This document shows positions 42,048-51,552 of a stretch of DNA of 64,000 bases, one piece after another. A program made the translations under genes and the position numbers. The DNA lies in NCBI GenBank assembly GCA_015075545.1, contig JABTUC010000007.1, positions 1 through 64,000 of the forward strand, given 5' to 3'. The notes beneath the pieces are model-generated. The model was given only the letters and a program-made list of their open reading frames with translations, ran no database searches and had not been told where the DNA came from. How positions within the stretch are numbered: position 1 is the stretch's first letter; the number at the start of each line of letters is the position of its first letter. Origin of the DNA: Ideonella sp. Lineage in GTDB: Bacteria > Pseudomonadota > Gammaproteobacteria > Burkholderiales > Burkholderiaceae_C.

Positions 42048-42515
42048 TCAGGGGCCGGCAGGGCGCCCCGGCCCCTGCGTCGCGTCGGAGCGCGCCGAGA
42101 GATAGGCGTACAGATCGATCACGTGCGCGGTGACACGGGGTTCGCCCTGCCACGCCGGCATCGTCAACCCGCCCTGGCGGCGCTGCACCACGTCGTCGAC
42201 ATAGGCGGCGCGGTCGGCGCTGCGCGGATCGGCCGACGGCATGGCACCCCAGTCGTAGCGCAGCAGCACGCGGTCGGCGAACTCGCGCGGCCCGAGCGTG
42301 CGCATCGTCACCAGCAGATCCGGCGCGCCCGGCTTGCCGGTGGCGCTGCTGCCGTGGCAGCGCGCGCAACGATCCTCGAACACCCGCCAACCGAGGTAGA
42401 CCGAACCGGCCGGCCGCGACTGCAGCTCGAGCTCGCGCGCCGGCCGGGTGTTCTCCAGAGACACCGCGCATCCGGCGAGCCAGGCGAGCGCGAACCAGGC
42501 ATGCATCCTGACCAT
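42048..42515 (-). CDS. Lipoprotein c-type cytochrome
   Basis: A 155-residue monohaem cytochrome c. The N-terminal signal ends in lipobox LAGC (Cys16), so it is probably membrane-anchored. The haem-binding motif CARCH is at residues 50-54, and the sixth ligand is probably the methionine in LTMPAWQGEP. The start is uncertain: ATG 42515 has GAAAGG upstream, while ATG 42506 is also possible. The gene is isolated between convergent and same-strand neighbours and no oxidase or dehydrogenase is adjacent, so its redox partner is unknown. Confidence 0.88.
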   Translation of the reverse strand: MVRMHAWFALAWLAGCAVSLENTRPARELELQSRPAGSVYLGWRVFEDRCARCHGSSATGKPGAPDLLVTMRTLGPREFADRVLLRYDWGAMPSADPRSADRAAYVDDVVQRRQGGLTMPAWQGEPRVTAHVIDLYAYLSARSDATQGPGRPAGP

Positions 42516-42614
42516 CTGTACCGGCCTTTCGTGTTGCGCCGATTCTCGGCGCCGCAAGGGGCCTGGACCTTGAGGAACGTCATTGACCGCGCATGGCCGT
42601 CGCGCAGCGCACGC

Positions 42615-43448
42615 TCAGGGCGAGCGTGTCGAGAGCCACCACCCCGGCCCGGCGCACCAGGCCGACGCGTCGGGCCGGTCGTCGCGGTGCAGCGAGCGCA
42701 CCGCATCGATGCTGCTCTTGGCGAACGCGGCGCGCAGCGCGGCCGATGCCGCGGCATCGCGCGCACCGACGCAGCCGATGAAGGCCACGCGCATCAGCGC
42801 GCGCGCCGCGTAGCGGCCGGCGCCGAGGCGGGTGACGAGCAGCATGCTGCCCGAGCCGTCGTCGGGGGTGAGCGGAAACAGCAGCCGCGCGCCGTCGCGC
42901 AGCGCATCGAGCCAGGCCGCCACCGGGTGCGTGGCGCCGGCGTTGACGTAGATCACGTCGGCCGGTGGCAGCGGCGGCGCGACGCCCGACACCGCGCGCA
43001 CCTCGGCCTGCGGCCACGGCGCGAGGTTGGCGGCCGCGCGCGCCGCGAGGTCGGGCTCGATCTCGTAGGCGATCACGCGGCCGTGCGCACCCACCAGTTG
43101 CGCCAGCATCGCGCTGTAGTAGCCGGTGCCGGCGCCGATGTGCAGCGCCGTCTCGCCGGGCTGCGGGGCGCACGCCACCAGACAGCGCGCGTGCAGCGAC
43201 GGCTGGCCGTTGTTAATGCCGCGCTCGACGTCGAGCCCGACCAGCACGTCGCGGTAGAGCTCGCGCGGATCGTCGGCAAGGACGCGGCCGACCTCGTGGC
43301 CGAGCAGAGGCCACGGCGGCGTGCCGACGAAGTCTTCGCGCGCGGTGTCGGCGAAGGCATCGCGCAGACGTTGCGTGTCGCCTTCGATGCCGCGCAGCAT
43401 GCGCTCGGCGTAGCGGCGCCGAACCTCCTCGAGTGTGGGCGACGACAT
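42615..43448 (-). CDS. Protein-L-isoaspartate O-methyltransferase-like protein
   Basis: A 277-residue SAM-dependent methyltransferase of the PCMT/PIMT family. SAM-binding motif I is ETALHIGAGTGYYSAMLAQL, then an acidic motif II (VIAYEIEPDLA) and APPLPPADVIYVNAGATHP. It is longer than classical PIMT, with a C-terminal extension, so repair of isoaspartate is not certain. ATG 43448 is near the start of a divergence-free minus-strand run with ridA upstream (18 bases between them), so both are probably in one unit. Confidence 0.85.
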   Translation of the reverse strand: MSSPTLEEVRRRYAERMLRGIEGDTQRLRDAFADTAREDFVGTPPWPLLGHEVGRVLADDPRELYRDVLVGLDVERGINNGQPSLHARCLVACAPQPGETALHIGAGTGYYSAMLAQLVGAHGRVIAYEIEPDLAARAAANLAPWPQAEVRAVSGVAPPLPPADVIYVNAGATHPVAAWLDALRDGARLLFPLTPDDGSGSMLLVTRLGAGRYAARALMRVAFIGCVGARDAAASAALRAAFAKSSIDAVRSLHRDDRPDASAWCAGPGWWLSTRSP

Positions 43449-43465
43449 GTCAGCGCCTGTTCAGC

Positions 43466-43876
43466 TCAGGCGGTCTCGATGGGCTCGACGACGGCGATCG
43501 CCTCCACCTCGATCAGCAGCTCGGGCAGCGCCAGCGCCTGCACGCCCACCAGCGTGCTGGCCGGCGGCTGCGCGCTGCCGTAGAAGCGGCTGCGCACCTC
43601 GGCGATCACCGCGCGCTGCGCGGGCTCGTAGCCGACGACGAAGATCGTCGTCTTCACCAGGTCTTCGACGCGGGCGCCTGCGGCCGCCAGCGCGATGCCG
43701 AGGTTCTTGAACACCTGCTCGGCCTGCGCGCGCAGGTCGCCGGCGCCGACCACGCGGCCATCGGCGTCGTATGCCACCTGGCCGGCGATGTAGACCTGCT
43801 GGCCGCGCGCGCCGACCACGTGCGAATAGCCGCGCGGCGGCGCCAGGCCGGCCGGCTGCAGATGGAGATGACTCAT
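43466..43876 (-). CDS. RidA (YjgF/YER057c) family protein
   Basis: A 136-residue RidA-superfamily protein, normally a trimer. The fold is evident from VYIAGQVAYDADGRVVGAGD, QAEQVFKNLGIALAAAGA and LPELLIEVEAIAVVEP. The arginine that enamine/imine deaminases use (in a PxRS motif) is replaced here; the sequence reads PPASTLVGV. It therefore probably belongs to a Rid subgroup without the canonical 2-aminoacrylate deaminase activity. GGAGG precedes ATG 43876. Confidence 0.9.
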   Translation of the reverse strand: MSHLHLQPAGLAPPRGYSHVVGARGQQVYIAGQVAYDADGRVVGAGDLRAQAEQVFKNLGIALAAAGARVEDLVKTTIFVVGYEPAQRAVIAEVRSRFYGSAQPPASTLVGVQALALPELLIEVEAIAVVEPIETA

Positions 43877-43992
43877 CGGGAACCCTCCGGGTCGAACGCG
43901 CGCAGCATGCGGCTTGCACCGCGCCGCCGCAAGTCGTGGCGAAATGATCCTGGCCCGGGTGTCTGCGCGGCGTTCCGGCGCGCCGCGGCACA

Positions 43993-44006
43993 TAGGGCAT
44001 GCCCTA
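43993..44006. promoter_or_regulatory. Perfect 14-bp palindrome in a divergent intergenic region
   Basis: TAGGGCATGCCCTA lies between the divergent ridA-type gene (start 43876) and the kinase-receiver gene (start 44154), followed by a relatively AT-rich CTACTCTGTTAC stretch. A plausible operator; the cognate protein is unknown. Confidence 0.4.
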
Positions 44007-44153
44007 ACCCGCAACCCCTACTCTGTTACTCCTGGCCATGCAGTCGCAGGCGCTGCATCGAGTACAACCACGCCCGGGGAAGCGCCTCGCGCAGTGACAG
44101 GCAAGCTCGCTGCGAAGGCCTTGGAGACAACGGTTAACTTGGGGGAAACCTCC

Positions 44154-45089
44154 ATGCAGCGAGTGCCTGCGTCGGGGGACGCGGTTGCGCCTTTCCGTTT
44201 GCGCGACGCGCTGGAGTCGGTGATCCGTACCAGCGCGCCGATCGCGCAGGCCAAGGGCCTGGCGCTCGCGCTCGCGCTCGACGCCGCGCTGCCGGTGGCG
44301 GTGCTCGGCAGCACCACGGGACTGCGCCGCGTCGTCGGCCGTTTCGTCGCGCATGCGATCGAGCGCACCGAGCGCGGCGGCGTATGCATCGAAGCGTCGC
44401 CGCGCAACGGCGCCGCGGTGCGCGTGGCCGTTCGCGGCAGCAACGACCAAGGCGATGCCTGCGCGCCGCAGGCGGCATCTCAGGCGGTGTCTGCTCCCGC
44501 CACAGTGGGCGGCAACGGTGGCGCCGCGATATCGATGTGTCGCGAGCTGGCGGCGCGGATGGGCGGCGAGGTGGGGGTGGGCAGCGCGCCGGGCGCGGGC
44601 AGCGAGTACTGGGTCGAGCTGCCGCTGCCGCCGGCGGCCGAGGCCGACATTCGCGCGCCAGCGGCCAACGCCGACGACGACCGCCGCGTGCTGCGCGGCG
44701 CGCGCGTGCTGATCGCCGAGGACAACGCACTCAACATGATGATCACCGCGGCGCTGCTCGAGCGCTGGGGCGTGCAGGTCGGGCGCGCCGCCGACGGTGC
44801 CGAGGTGATCGAGGCCGCGCAGGCCGCCGAGCTCGACGGCGCGCCGTTCCACGCCGTGCTGATGGACCTGGAGATGCCGCGCCTGAACGGCCACGACGCA
44901 GCGCGCGAGCTGTGCCGGCAGCTCGGCGCGCGCACGCCGCCGATCATCGCGTTGACCGCCGCCACCTCGGACAGCGAGCGCAGCCAGGCGCTGCACGCGG
45001 GCATGTGCGAGTTCCTCACCAAGCCGGTCGACGCGGAGCGTCTGCGCAGCGTGCTCGCGCGCTGGGTGGGTGGCGGCCGCGCCGGTTGA
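44154..45089 (+). CDS. Degenerate HATPase plus receiver hybrid protein
   Basis: A 311-residue protein with a histidine-kinase-type ATPase domain but no HisKA/DHp domain, followed by an intact receiver. In the ATPase the N-box asparagine is replaced (AHAIERTERGG) and the DxGxG motif is not recognisable (GSNDQGDA), although the later GEVGVGSAPGAGSEYWVELP is typical. ATP binding is therefore doubtful. The receiver has LIAEDNALN, LMDLEMPRLNG, ALTAATSD and FLTKPVD, all canonical. It may be a regulated phospho-acceptor or sink. ATG 44154 follows GGGGGAAA; the frame is open upstream without homology. Confidence 0.8.
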   Translation: MQRVPASGDAVAPFRLRDALESVIRTSAPIAQAKGLALALALDAALPVAVLGSTTGLRRVVGRFVAHAIERTERGGVCIEASPRNGAAVRVAVRGSNDQGDACAPQAASQAVSAPATVGGNGGAAISMCRELAARMGGEVGVGSAPGAGSEYWVELPLPPAAEADIRAPAANADDDRRVLRGARVLIAEDNALNMMITAALLERWGVQVGRAADGAEVIEAAQAAELDGAPFHAVLMDLEMPRLNGHDAARELCRQLGARTPPIIALTAATSDSERSQALHAGMCEFLTKPVDAERLRSVLARWVGGGRAG

Positions 45090-45158
45090 GGCGGCGCGCG
45101 TTCACACGCGATTGCGTCGCGCAGTTGACCCCGCTGAGGCGCTGAGGGCGCCGTGGCG

Positions 45159-45998
45159 TCAGCGCGGCACCACCGGCGAGGCGAGGTGCTGCGGCTCGGG
45201 CCCGCCGAGGGCGATCACGGTGTCGCGGATCAGGTGGCCCGAGATCGAGAAGCGCGGCGGGATCTTCGGCAGCGCGTCGAGCCGGTACCAGTTGGCGTCC
45301 TCGATCTCGTCTTCCTGCCTGACGATCGCGCCGTCGACCCAGCGCGCGGTGTAGGCCACCATCAGGCTGTGCGGGAACGGCCAGTTCTGGCTGCCGTAGT
45401 AGCGCAGGTCGGTCACCCGCACGCCGACCTCCTCGAGCACCTCGCGGTGGATGCACTGCTCGAGCGACTCGCCCGGCTCGACGAAGCCGGCCAGCGCGCT
45501 GTACACGCCGGGCGCGTAGTGCGGCGAGCGCGCGAGCAGCACTTCGCCGTCTCGCCAGACGAGCACCATCATCGCCGGGCTCAGGCGCGGGTACGCGGTG
45601 TGACCGCACGCGGGGCACACGCGCGCGCGCTCGTTCGCCCGCGGTTCGGTCGCGGTGCCGCAGACGCCGCAGTAGCGATGCGAGCGATCCCACTCCAGCA
45701 CCTGCGCCGCGCACGCGGCCACGTTCATCAGCGGCTCGCCCATCGCCATCATCGCGGCGCGCAGCGGCATGCGCTTGCAGCCCGCCGGAGTCTGGCTCAA
45801 CTCGCAGGCCCAGCAGTCGATGCCGTCGAGCCGGCCGAGGTAGTGGCGGGTCGCCTGCAGCGCCTCGAAGCGCTGCCAGGCCTGTGGCGCGAACGTGGCT
45901 TCGCTCTCGGGCACGACGAGCTGGCCCTCGACGAACGCGAAGCACCACGCTGCGGGCGTCGGCTCGGCGTCGGAGCGCACGGCATAGGTGAACGGCAT
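45159..45998 (-). CDS. nudC: NAD+ diphosphatase (NADH pyrophosphatase)
   Basis: Nudix hydrolase of the NudC family, 279 residues, cleaving NAD(H) and possibly removing NAD caps from RNA. The zinc ribbon is YCGVCG and VCPACGHTAYPRLSP; the Nudix box is GFVEPGESLEQCIHREVLEE with its EExG end; and the family signature SQNWPFPHSLM follows. Start choice: ATG 45998 or in-frame ATGs at 46007 and 46016. A CACAAT hexamer at 46002-46007 would suit a leaderless start at 45998. It diverges from the DUF1161 gene. Confidence 0.94.
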   Translation of the reverse strand: MPFTYAVRSDAEPTPAAWCFAFVEGQLVVPESEATFAPQAWQRFEALQATRHYLGRLDGIDCWACELSQTPAGCKRMPLRAAMMAMGEPLMNVAACAAQVLEWDRSHRYCGVCGTATEPRANERARVCPACGHTAYPRLSPAMMVLVWRDGEVLLARSPHYAPGVYSALAGFVEPGESLEQCIHREVLEEVGVRVTDLRYYGSQNWPFPHSLMVAYTARWVDGAIVRQEDEIEDANWYRLDALPKIPPRFSISGHLIRDTVIALGGPEPQHLASPVVPR

Positions 45999-46070
45999 GT
46001 GCCGCATTGTGCCCATGAGTCGCCGCGGGCCAGGCAGGGCGCGCCCCGGCGCGCGGCACGCCGATTGGCC

Positions 46071-46076
46071 TAGGAT
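46071..46076 (+). promoter_or_regulatory. -10-like hexamer, leaderless candidate
   Basis: TAGGAT starts 13 bases before ATG 46084, which has no ribosome site. Confidence 0.4.
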
Positions 46077-46083
46077 CGTGGGC

Positions 46084-46518
46084 ATGAACGCATCGAAGGC
46101 TTGGGCTGCGACCGACCCGGCGCTGCGGCCGGGCGACCGGGCCGACGACGCCTGCCGGGCAGCGCAGCGCCGTGGTGGCGCGTATCGCGTCGCGGCGGCG
46201 CTGGCGCTCGCGGCGACGTGTCTGCCGGCGCGCGCAGCCGGCTGCGACGAGCTGCGGCAATCCATCGAGGCGCGCATCCGCGCCAACGGTGTCGAGAGCT
46301 TCACGGTGACGGTGGTCGACGCGGCCGCTTCGGCGCCGGGCAAGGTGGTCGGCACCTGCGAACAGCAGCGCAAGAAGCTGGTCTATCTGCGCGGCGCGGC
46401 CGTCGCGCCCGCGCCCGCATCGGCGCCCGTAGCGGCCTCCTCCGCGCGCCCGGCGCCGGCGGTCATCACCGAGTGCGCCGACGGCCGCGTGATCACGCAG
46501 GGCACGTGCAAGAAATAG
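46084..46518 (+). CDS. DUF1161 exported protein
   Basis: A 144-residue protein with a hydrophobic segment near residues 36-51 (VAAALALAATCLPARAAG) that probably acts as a signal or anchor despite a long polar N-terminus. The DUF1161 core follows: CDELRQSIEARIRANGVESF, then VVGTCEQQRKKLVYLR and a C-terminal CADGRVITQGTCKK. Four cysteines suggest disulfides in the periplasm. Function unknown. The gloB gene follows after 34 bases. Confidence 0.8.
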   Translation: MNASKAWAATDPALRPGDRADDACRAAQRRGGAYRVAAALALAATCLPARAAGCDELRQSIEARIRANGVESFTVTVVDAAASAPGKVVGTCEQQRKKLVYLRGAAVAPAPASAPVAASSARPAPAVITECADGRVITQGTCKK

Positions 46519-46552
46519 CGGGGGCCGCCATCCGCTTACCGAGGAGTATCCC

Positions 46553-47347
46553 GTGATCGTCGAACGCATCTGGACCGGCAATTCGCTGCGCAACTACAAC
46601 TACCTCGTCGCCTGCCCCGACACCGGCGAGGCGCTGGCGATCGACCCGCTCGACCACGGCAAGTGCCTGGCGGCGGCCAAGCGCAACGGCTGGCGCATCA
46701 CGCAGATCCTCAACACGCACGAGCACCACGACCACACCGGCGGCAACGCCGCGATGGTCGAGGCCACCGGCGCCAAGCTGATCGCGCACCACCGGGCCGG
46801 CGACCGCATCGCCGGCGTCGACCGCGGCGTGCAGGCGGGCGACGTCATCAAGGTCGGCAAGCGCGTCGAGCTCGAGTGCATGGACACCCCGGGCCACACC
46901 TTCTGCCACATCTGCCTGCGCGCGCACGCCGAGCAGGGCAACGCCATCTTCTCGGGCGACACGCTGTTCAACGCCGGCGCGGGCAACTGCCACCACGGCG
47001 GCGACCCCGTCGCGCTGTACGAGACCTTCGCGCGGCAGCTCGACACGCTGCCCGACGACACCCGCGTCTACCCCGGCCACGACTACATCGAGAACAACCT
47101 GAAGTTCACGCTCGCGCGCGAACCCGACAACGCCGACGCGAAGGCGATGCTGCCGCAGGTGGCGGGCCACGACCCGCAAGAGGCGCTGGTGACCACGCTG
47201 GCCGACGAGAAGCGCGTCAACACCTTCTTCCGGCTCACCAGCCCGGGCGTGATCGCCAGGCTGCGCGAGGCGTTTCCCGATCTGCCCGAGCGGCCCGATG
47301 CCCGCACGGTGTTCGTCAAGCTGCGCGAGCTGCGCAACCGGTGGTGA
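46553..47347 (+). CDS. gloB: Hydroxyacylglutathione hydrolase (glyoxalase II)
   Basis: Metallo-beta-lactamase-fold thioesterase of the glyoxalase II family, 264 residues, hydrolysing S-lactoylglutathione to lactate and glutathione. The dinuclear metal site is HEHHDHTGGN (His56, His58, Asp60, His61), with PGHTFCHI, FSGDTLFNAGAGNC and YPGHDYIENN providing the rest. GTG 46553 is preceded by GAGGAG. Its stop overlaps the GTG start of the ankyrin gene. Confidence 0.95.
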   Translation: MIVERIWTGNSLRNYNYLVACPDTGEALAIDPLDHGKCLAAAKRNGWRITQILNTHEHHDHTGGNAAMVEATGAKLIAHHRAGDRIAGVDRGVQAGDVIKVGKRVELECMDTPGHTFCHICLRAHAEQGNAIFSGDTLFNAGAGNCHHGGDPVALYETFARQLDTLPDDTRVYPGHDYIENNLKFTLAREPDNADAKAMLPQVAGHDPQEALVTTLADEKRVNTFFRLTSPGVIARLREAFPDLPERPDARTVFVKLRELRNRW

Positions 47348-48060
47348 GCGCCGCGCTGCGTGGCTGGCGTCGTGCCGTCGCGGCCGCATGCGGTGCCGCG
47401 GCGCTCGGTACGGCGGCGCTCGGTGCCGCGGCGCAGGAAGCCCCCAGCGCGGCCGAGGTGGCGGTGGGCGGGCCGCTGCACGCCGCCGCGCAGGCAGGCG
47501 ACGTGCCGCGGCTGCGCAGCGCCTTGCGCGCCGGCGCGGCGGTCGACGCGCGCGACGCGCACGGCCGCACGCCGCTGCACGTGGCCACCTTCGCGCGCCG
47601 GCGCGACGCGATCCGCGCGCTCGCCGCCGCAGGTGCCGACCTGGGGGCGCTGGAGCACGACCGCTACGACGCGGTGACGATCGCCGCGGTGGCCGACGAC
47701 GAAGAGACGCTCGCGCTGCTGCTCGCGCTCGGCGCGAGCGCGAAGCTCGTCACCAGCCGCTACGACGGCACGGCGCTGATCGCCGCCGCACACCTCGGTC
47801 ACGACGGCGTGGTGCGCCAGTTGATCGCCGCCGGCGCGCCGCTCGACCATGTGAACAACCTGCACTGGACGGCGGCGATCGAAGCCGTGGTGCTCGGCGA
47901 CGGCGGGCCGCGCCATCAGGCGACGCTCAAGGCGCTGGTGGCCGCCGGCGCCAACCTCGCGCTCGCCGATCGCGAGGGCCGCACGCCGTTGCAACTGGCA
48001 CGCGCGCGCGGTCTGCGCGAGATGGTGCACATTCTCGAGGCCGCGAGCCCGGCGCGCTGA
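47344..48060 (+). CDS. Exported ankyrin-repeat protein
   Basis: A 238-residue protein starting with a signal-like segment (AVAAACGAAALGTAALGAAAQ) and about five ankyrin repeats, such as GPLHAAAQAGDVPRLRSALR, GRTPLHVATFARRRDAIRAL and GRTPLQLARARGLREMVHIL. Periplasmic ankyrin proteins sometimes protect against peroxide or bind partner enzymes, but no partner is evident here. GTG 47344 overlaps the gloB stop and gives the signal sequence. It is followed after 60 bases by corA. Confidence 0.88.
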   Translation: MSAALRGWRRAVAAACGAAALGTAALGAAAQEAPSAAEVAVGGPLHAAAQAGDVPRLRSALRAGAAVDARDAHGRTPLHVATFARRRDAIRALAAAGADLGALEHDRYDAVTIAAVADDEETLALLLALGASAKLVTSRYDGTALIAAAHLGHDGVVRQLIAAGAPLDHVNNLHWTAAIEAVVLGDGGPRHQATLKALVAAGANLALADREGRTPLQLARARGLREMVHILEAASPAR

Positions 48061-48120
48061 GCCCGGGCCGGCGGGCGCGCGGCTGGCCCAAAATGGCCGC
48101 ACGAGAGAATCGGGGCCACC

Positions 48121-49089
48121 ATGCTGCTGAACTGCGTCGCTTATCAAGATGGCAAGAAGCTGGCCGACATCGGGGCGCACCAGATCAAGGAGTATCTGCA
48201 GCGGCCGCAGTGCTTCGTGTGGGTGGCGCTGCGCGACCCGAGCGAGGAGGAGCTCGACACGATGCAGGTCGAGTTCGACCTGCACGACCTCGCCGTCGAA
48301 GACGCCAAGCACGGCGAGCAGCGGCCCAAGGTGGAGGAGTACGACAAGCTGCTGTTCGTGGTGCTGAACACCATCGAGCTCGACGCCACCGACCAGCTGC
48401 GCGTCGGCGAAGTGCACGTCTTCGCCGGACCGAACTACGTGCTGTCGGTGCGCAACCGCAGCCAGCAGAGCCTGCTCGGCGTGCGCCACCGCACCGAACA
48501 GGAGCCCGAACTGCTGAGCAACGGCCCGGGCTTCGTGCTGTATGCGCTGATGGACGCGGTGGTCGACCGCTACTTCCCGGTGATCGACATGCTCGAGTCC
48601 GAGCTCGAGAGCATCGAGCAGCAGATCTTCGCGCCGGGTGCCGCGCGTTCCAACATCACGCAGCTTTACGCGCTGAAGCAGCGCGTCACCACGGTCAAGC
48701 ATGCGGTCAGCCCGCTGCTGGAGTCGTCGGGCAAGCTGTGGAGCGGCCGCGTGCCGACGGTGTGCGAACAGAACCGCGAGTACATGCGCGACGTCTACGA
48801 CCACCTGCTGCGCATCAACGGCAGCCTCGACACCCTGCGCGAGACGCTGGTCACCGCGATCCAGGTCAACCTGTCGATGGTGACTATCGAGGAATCCGAG
48901 ACCACCAAGAAGCTGGCCGCGTGGGCCGGCATCTTCGCCGCCGCCACCGCGCTGGCCGGCATCTGGGGCATGAACTTCGAGCGCATGCCCGAGCTGAAGT
49001 GGCAGTACGGCTATCCGGCCGCGCTCGGCCTCATCGTCGCGGTGTGCGCGCTGCTGTACCGGCGCTTCCGCAAGGTCGGCTGGTTGTAG
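48121..49089 (+). CDS. corA: CorA-type magnesium/cobalt transporter
   Basis: A 322-residue CorA-family channel, acting as a membrane pentamer. The long cytoplasmic N-terminal domain starts MLLNCVAYQDGKKLADIG, and two membrane segments lie at the C-terminus with the selectivity motif GMN at 283-285 (IWGMNFERMPE). CorA proteins admit magnesium and also cobalt and nickel. No magnesium-responsive leader was found in the 60 bases upstream. Confidence 0.95.
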   Translation: MLLNCVAYQDGKKLADIGAHQIKEYLQRPQCFVWVALRDPSEEELDTMQVEFDLHDLAVEDAKHGEQRPKVEEYDKLLFVVLNTIELDATDQLRVGEVHVFAGPNYVLSVRNRSQQSLLGVRHRTEQEPELLSNGPGFVLYALMDAVVDRYFPVIDMLESELESIEQQIFAPGAARSNITQLYALKQRVTTVKHAVSPLLESSGKLWSGRVPTVCEQNREYMRDVYDHLLRINGSLDTLRETLVTAIQVNLSMVTIEESETTKKLAAWAGIFAAATALAGIWGMNFERMPELKWQYGYPAALGLIVAVCALLYRRFRKVGWL

Positions 49090-49157
49090 CGTCGGCAGCG
49101 CGGGCAACCTGAGGAAACCCCCATGCTGTCGCGCGCGGGGGCGCGACGGCGGCTTCC

Positions 49158-49163
49158 TATACT
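49158..49163 (+). promoter_or_regulatory. -10 hexamer, leaderless candidate for the Ugp-like operon
   Basis: TATACT starts 12 bases before ATG 49170 and there is no ribosome site. This is the best -10 match of the series; the -35 region is GC-rich and weak. Confidence 0.5.
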
Positions 49164-49169
49164 CGTCGC

Positions 49170-50192
<1,023 letters not shown>

Positions 50193-50219
50193 CCCTGCAC
50201 AACCCGACGAGGAGACCTC

Positions 50220-51503
50220 ATGCGACGAAACACCTTCCTGCGCAGCCTGATGGCCGGCACCCTGCTGCTCGGCGGCGCGCTGCACGCCCAGGCGCAGACC
50301 GAGGTGCAGTTCTATTACCCGGTCGCGGTGGGTGGGCCGATCGCCAAGATCATCGACGGCTTCGCGGCCGACTTCATGAAGGCCCATCCGTCGATCAAGG
50401 TGACGCCGATCTACGCCGGCACCTACCAGGAGACGATCGTCAAGGCGCTCACCGCGCACAAGTCGGGCACGCCACCGGTGACCTCGGTGCTGCTGTCGAC
50501 CGACATGTTCACGCTGATCGACGAGGATGCGATTGCCCCGTTCGACGGCTTCGTCAAGAGCGCCGACGATAAGGCCTGGCTCGCCGGCTTCTACCCGGCG
50601 TTCATGCTCAACAGCCGCAGCGGCGGCAAGACCTGGGGCATCCCGTTCCAGCGCTCCACCGTCGTGATGTACTGGAACAAGGAGCTGTTCAAGGAGGCCG
50701 GGCTCGACCCCAACAAGCCGCCCACCACCTGGGCCGAGCTGAAGGCCATGGCCGGCAAGCTGACCAAGAAGGACGCCGCGGGCAAGGTCACGCAGTACGG
50801 CGTGCAGATCCCCTCGAGCGGCTTCCCGTACTGGCTGTTCCAGACGCTCACCACCACCAACGGCGCGATCCTCGCCAACGATACCGGCACCGCGGTGAAG
50901 TTCGACGACCCGGCGGTGATCGAGGCGCTGCAGTTCTGGGTCGACCTCGGCAAGGCCGGCGTGCATCCGCAAGGCGTGGTCGAGTGGGGCACCACGCCGA
51001 AGGACTTCTTCGAGAAGAAGGCGGCGATCATCTACACCACCACCGGCAACCTCACCAACATCCGCAAGAACGCCGGCTTCGACTTCGGCGTGGCGATGAT
51101 CCCGGGCAACAAGCGCAAGGGCTCGCCCACCGGCGGCGGCAACTTCTACCTCTTCAAGAAGAGCACTCCGGCGCAGCAGCGGGCGGCGTTCGAGTTCATC
51201 CGCTGGATCACCGCCCCCGAGCGCGCCGCGCAGTGGAGCATCGACACCGGCTACGTGGCCACGTCGCCGGCGGCGTACAAGACGCCGGCGCTGCAGAAGT
51301 ACGGCAGCGAGTTCCCGCCCGCGCTGGTGGCGCGCGACCAGTTGCCGGTGTCGGTGGCCGAGTTCTCGACCCACGACAACCAGCGCGTCACCAAGGCGCT
51401 CAACGACGGCCTGCAGGCCGCGCTCACCGGCGCAAAGTCGCCCGAGCAGGCGATGAAGGACGCGCAGCGCGAGGCCGACCGGCTGCTGCGCGGGTACAAG
51501 TGA
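50220..51503 (+). CDS. ugpB: ABC transporter substrate-binding protein, UgpB type
   Basis: A 427-residue periplasmic binding protein of ABC family 1. The signal peptide ends near LHAQAQT and the mature part begins EVQFYYPVAVGGPIAKIIDG, followed by FMKAHPSIKVTPIYAGTYQE, which matches UgpB-like proteins for glycerol-3-phosphate. The conserved GGGNFYLFKKS and ATSPAAYKTPALQ are seen. GAGGAGA precedes ATG 50220. The next gene is 49 bases downstream. Confidence 0.9.
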   Translation: MRRNTFLRSLMAGTLLLGGALHAQAQTEVQFYYPVAVGGPIAKIIDGFAADFMKAHPSIKVTPIYAGTYQETIVKALTAHKSGTPPVTSVLLSTDMFTLIDEDAIAPFDGFVKSADDKAWLAGFYPAFMLNSRSGGKTWGIPFQRSTVVMYWNKELFKEAGLDPNKPPTTWAELKAMAGKLTKKDAAGKVTQYGVQIPSSGFPYWLFQTLTTTNGAILANDTGTAVKFDDPAVIEALQFWVDLGKAGVHPQGVVEWGTTPKDFFEKKAAIIYTTTGNLTNIRKNAGFDFGVAMIPGNKRKGSPTGGGNFYLFKKSTPAQQRAAFEFIRWITAPERAAQWSIDTGYVATSPAAYKTPALQKYGSEFPPALVARDQLPVSVAEFSTHDNQRVTKALNDGLQAALTGAKSPEQAMKDAQREADRLLRGYK

Positions 51504-51552
51504 GCGCCGCGGCGCGCAGGCGCTGCGCGCCGCTGGTGGAGTCGGCGCCGCG

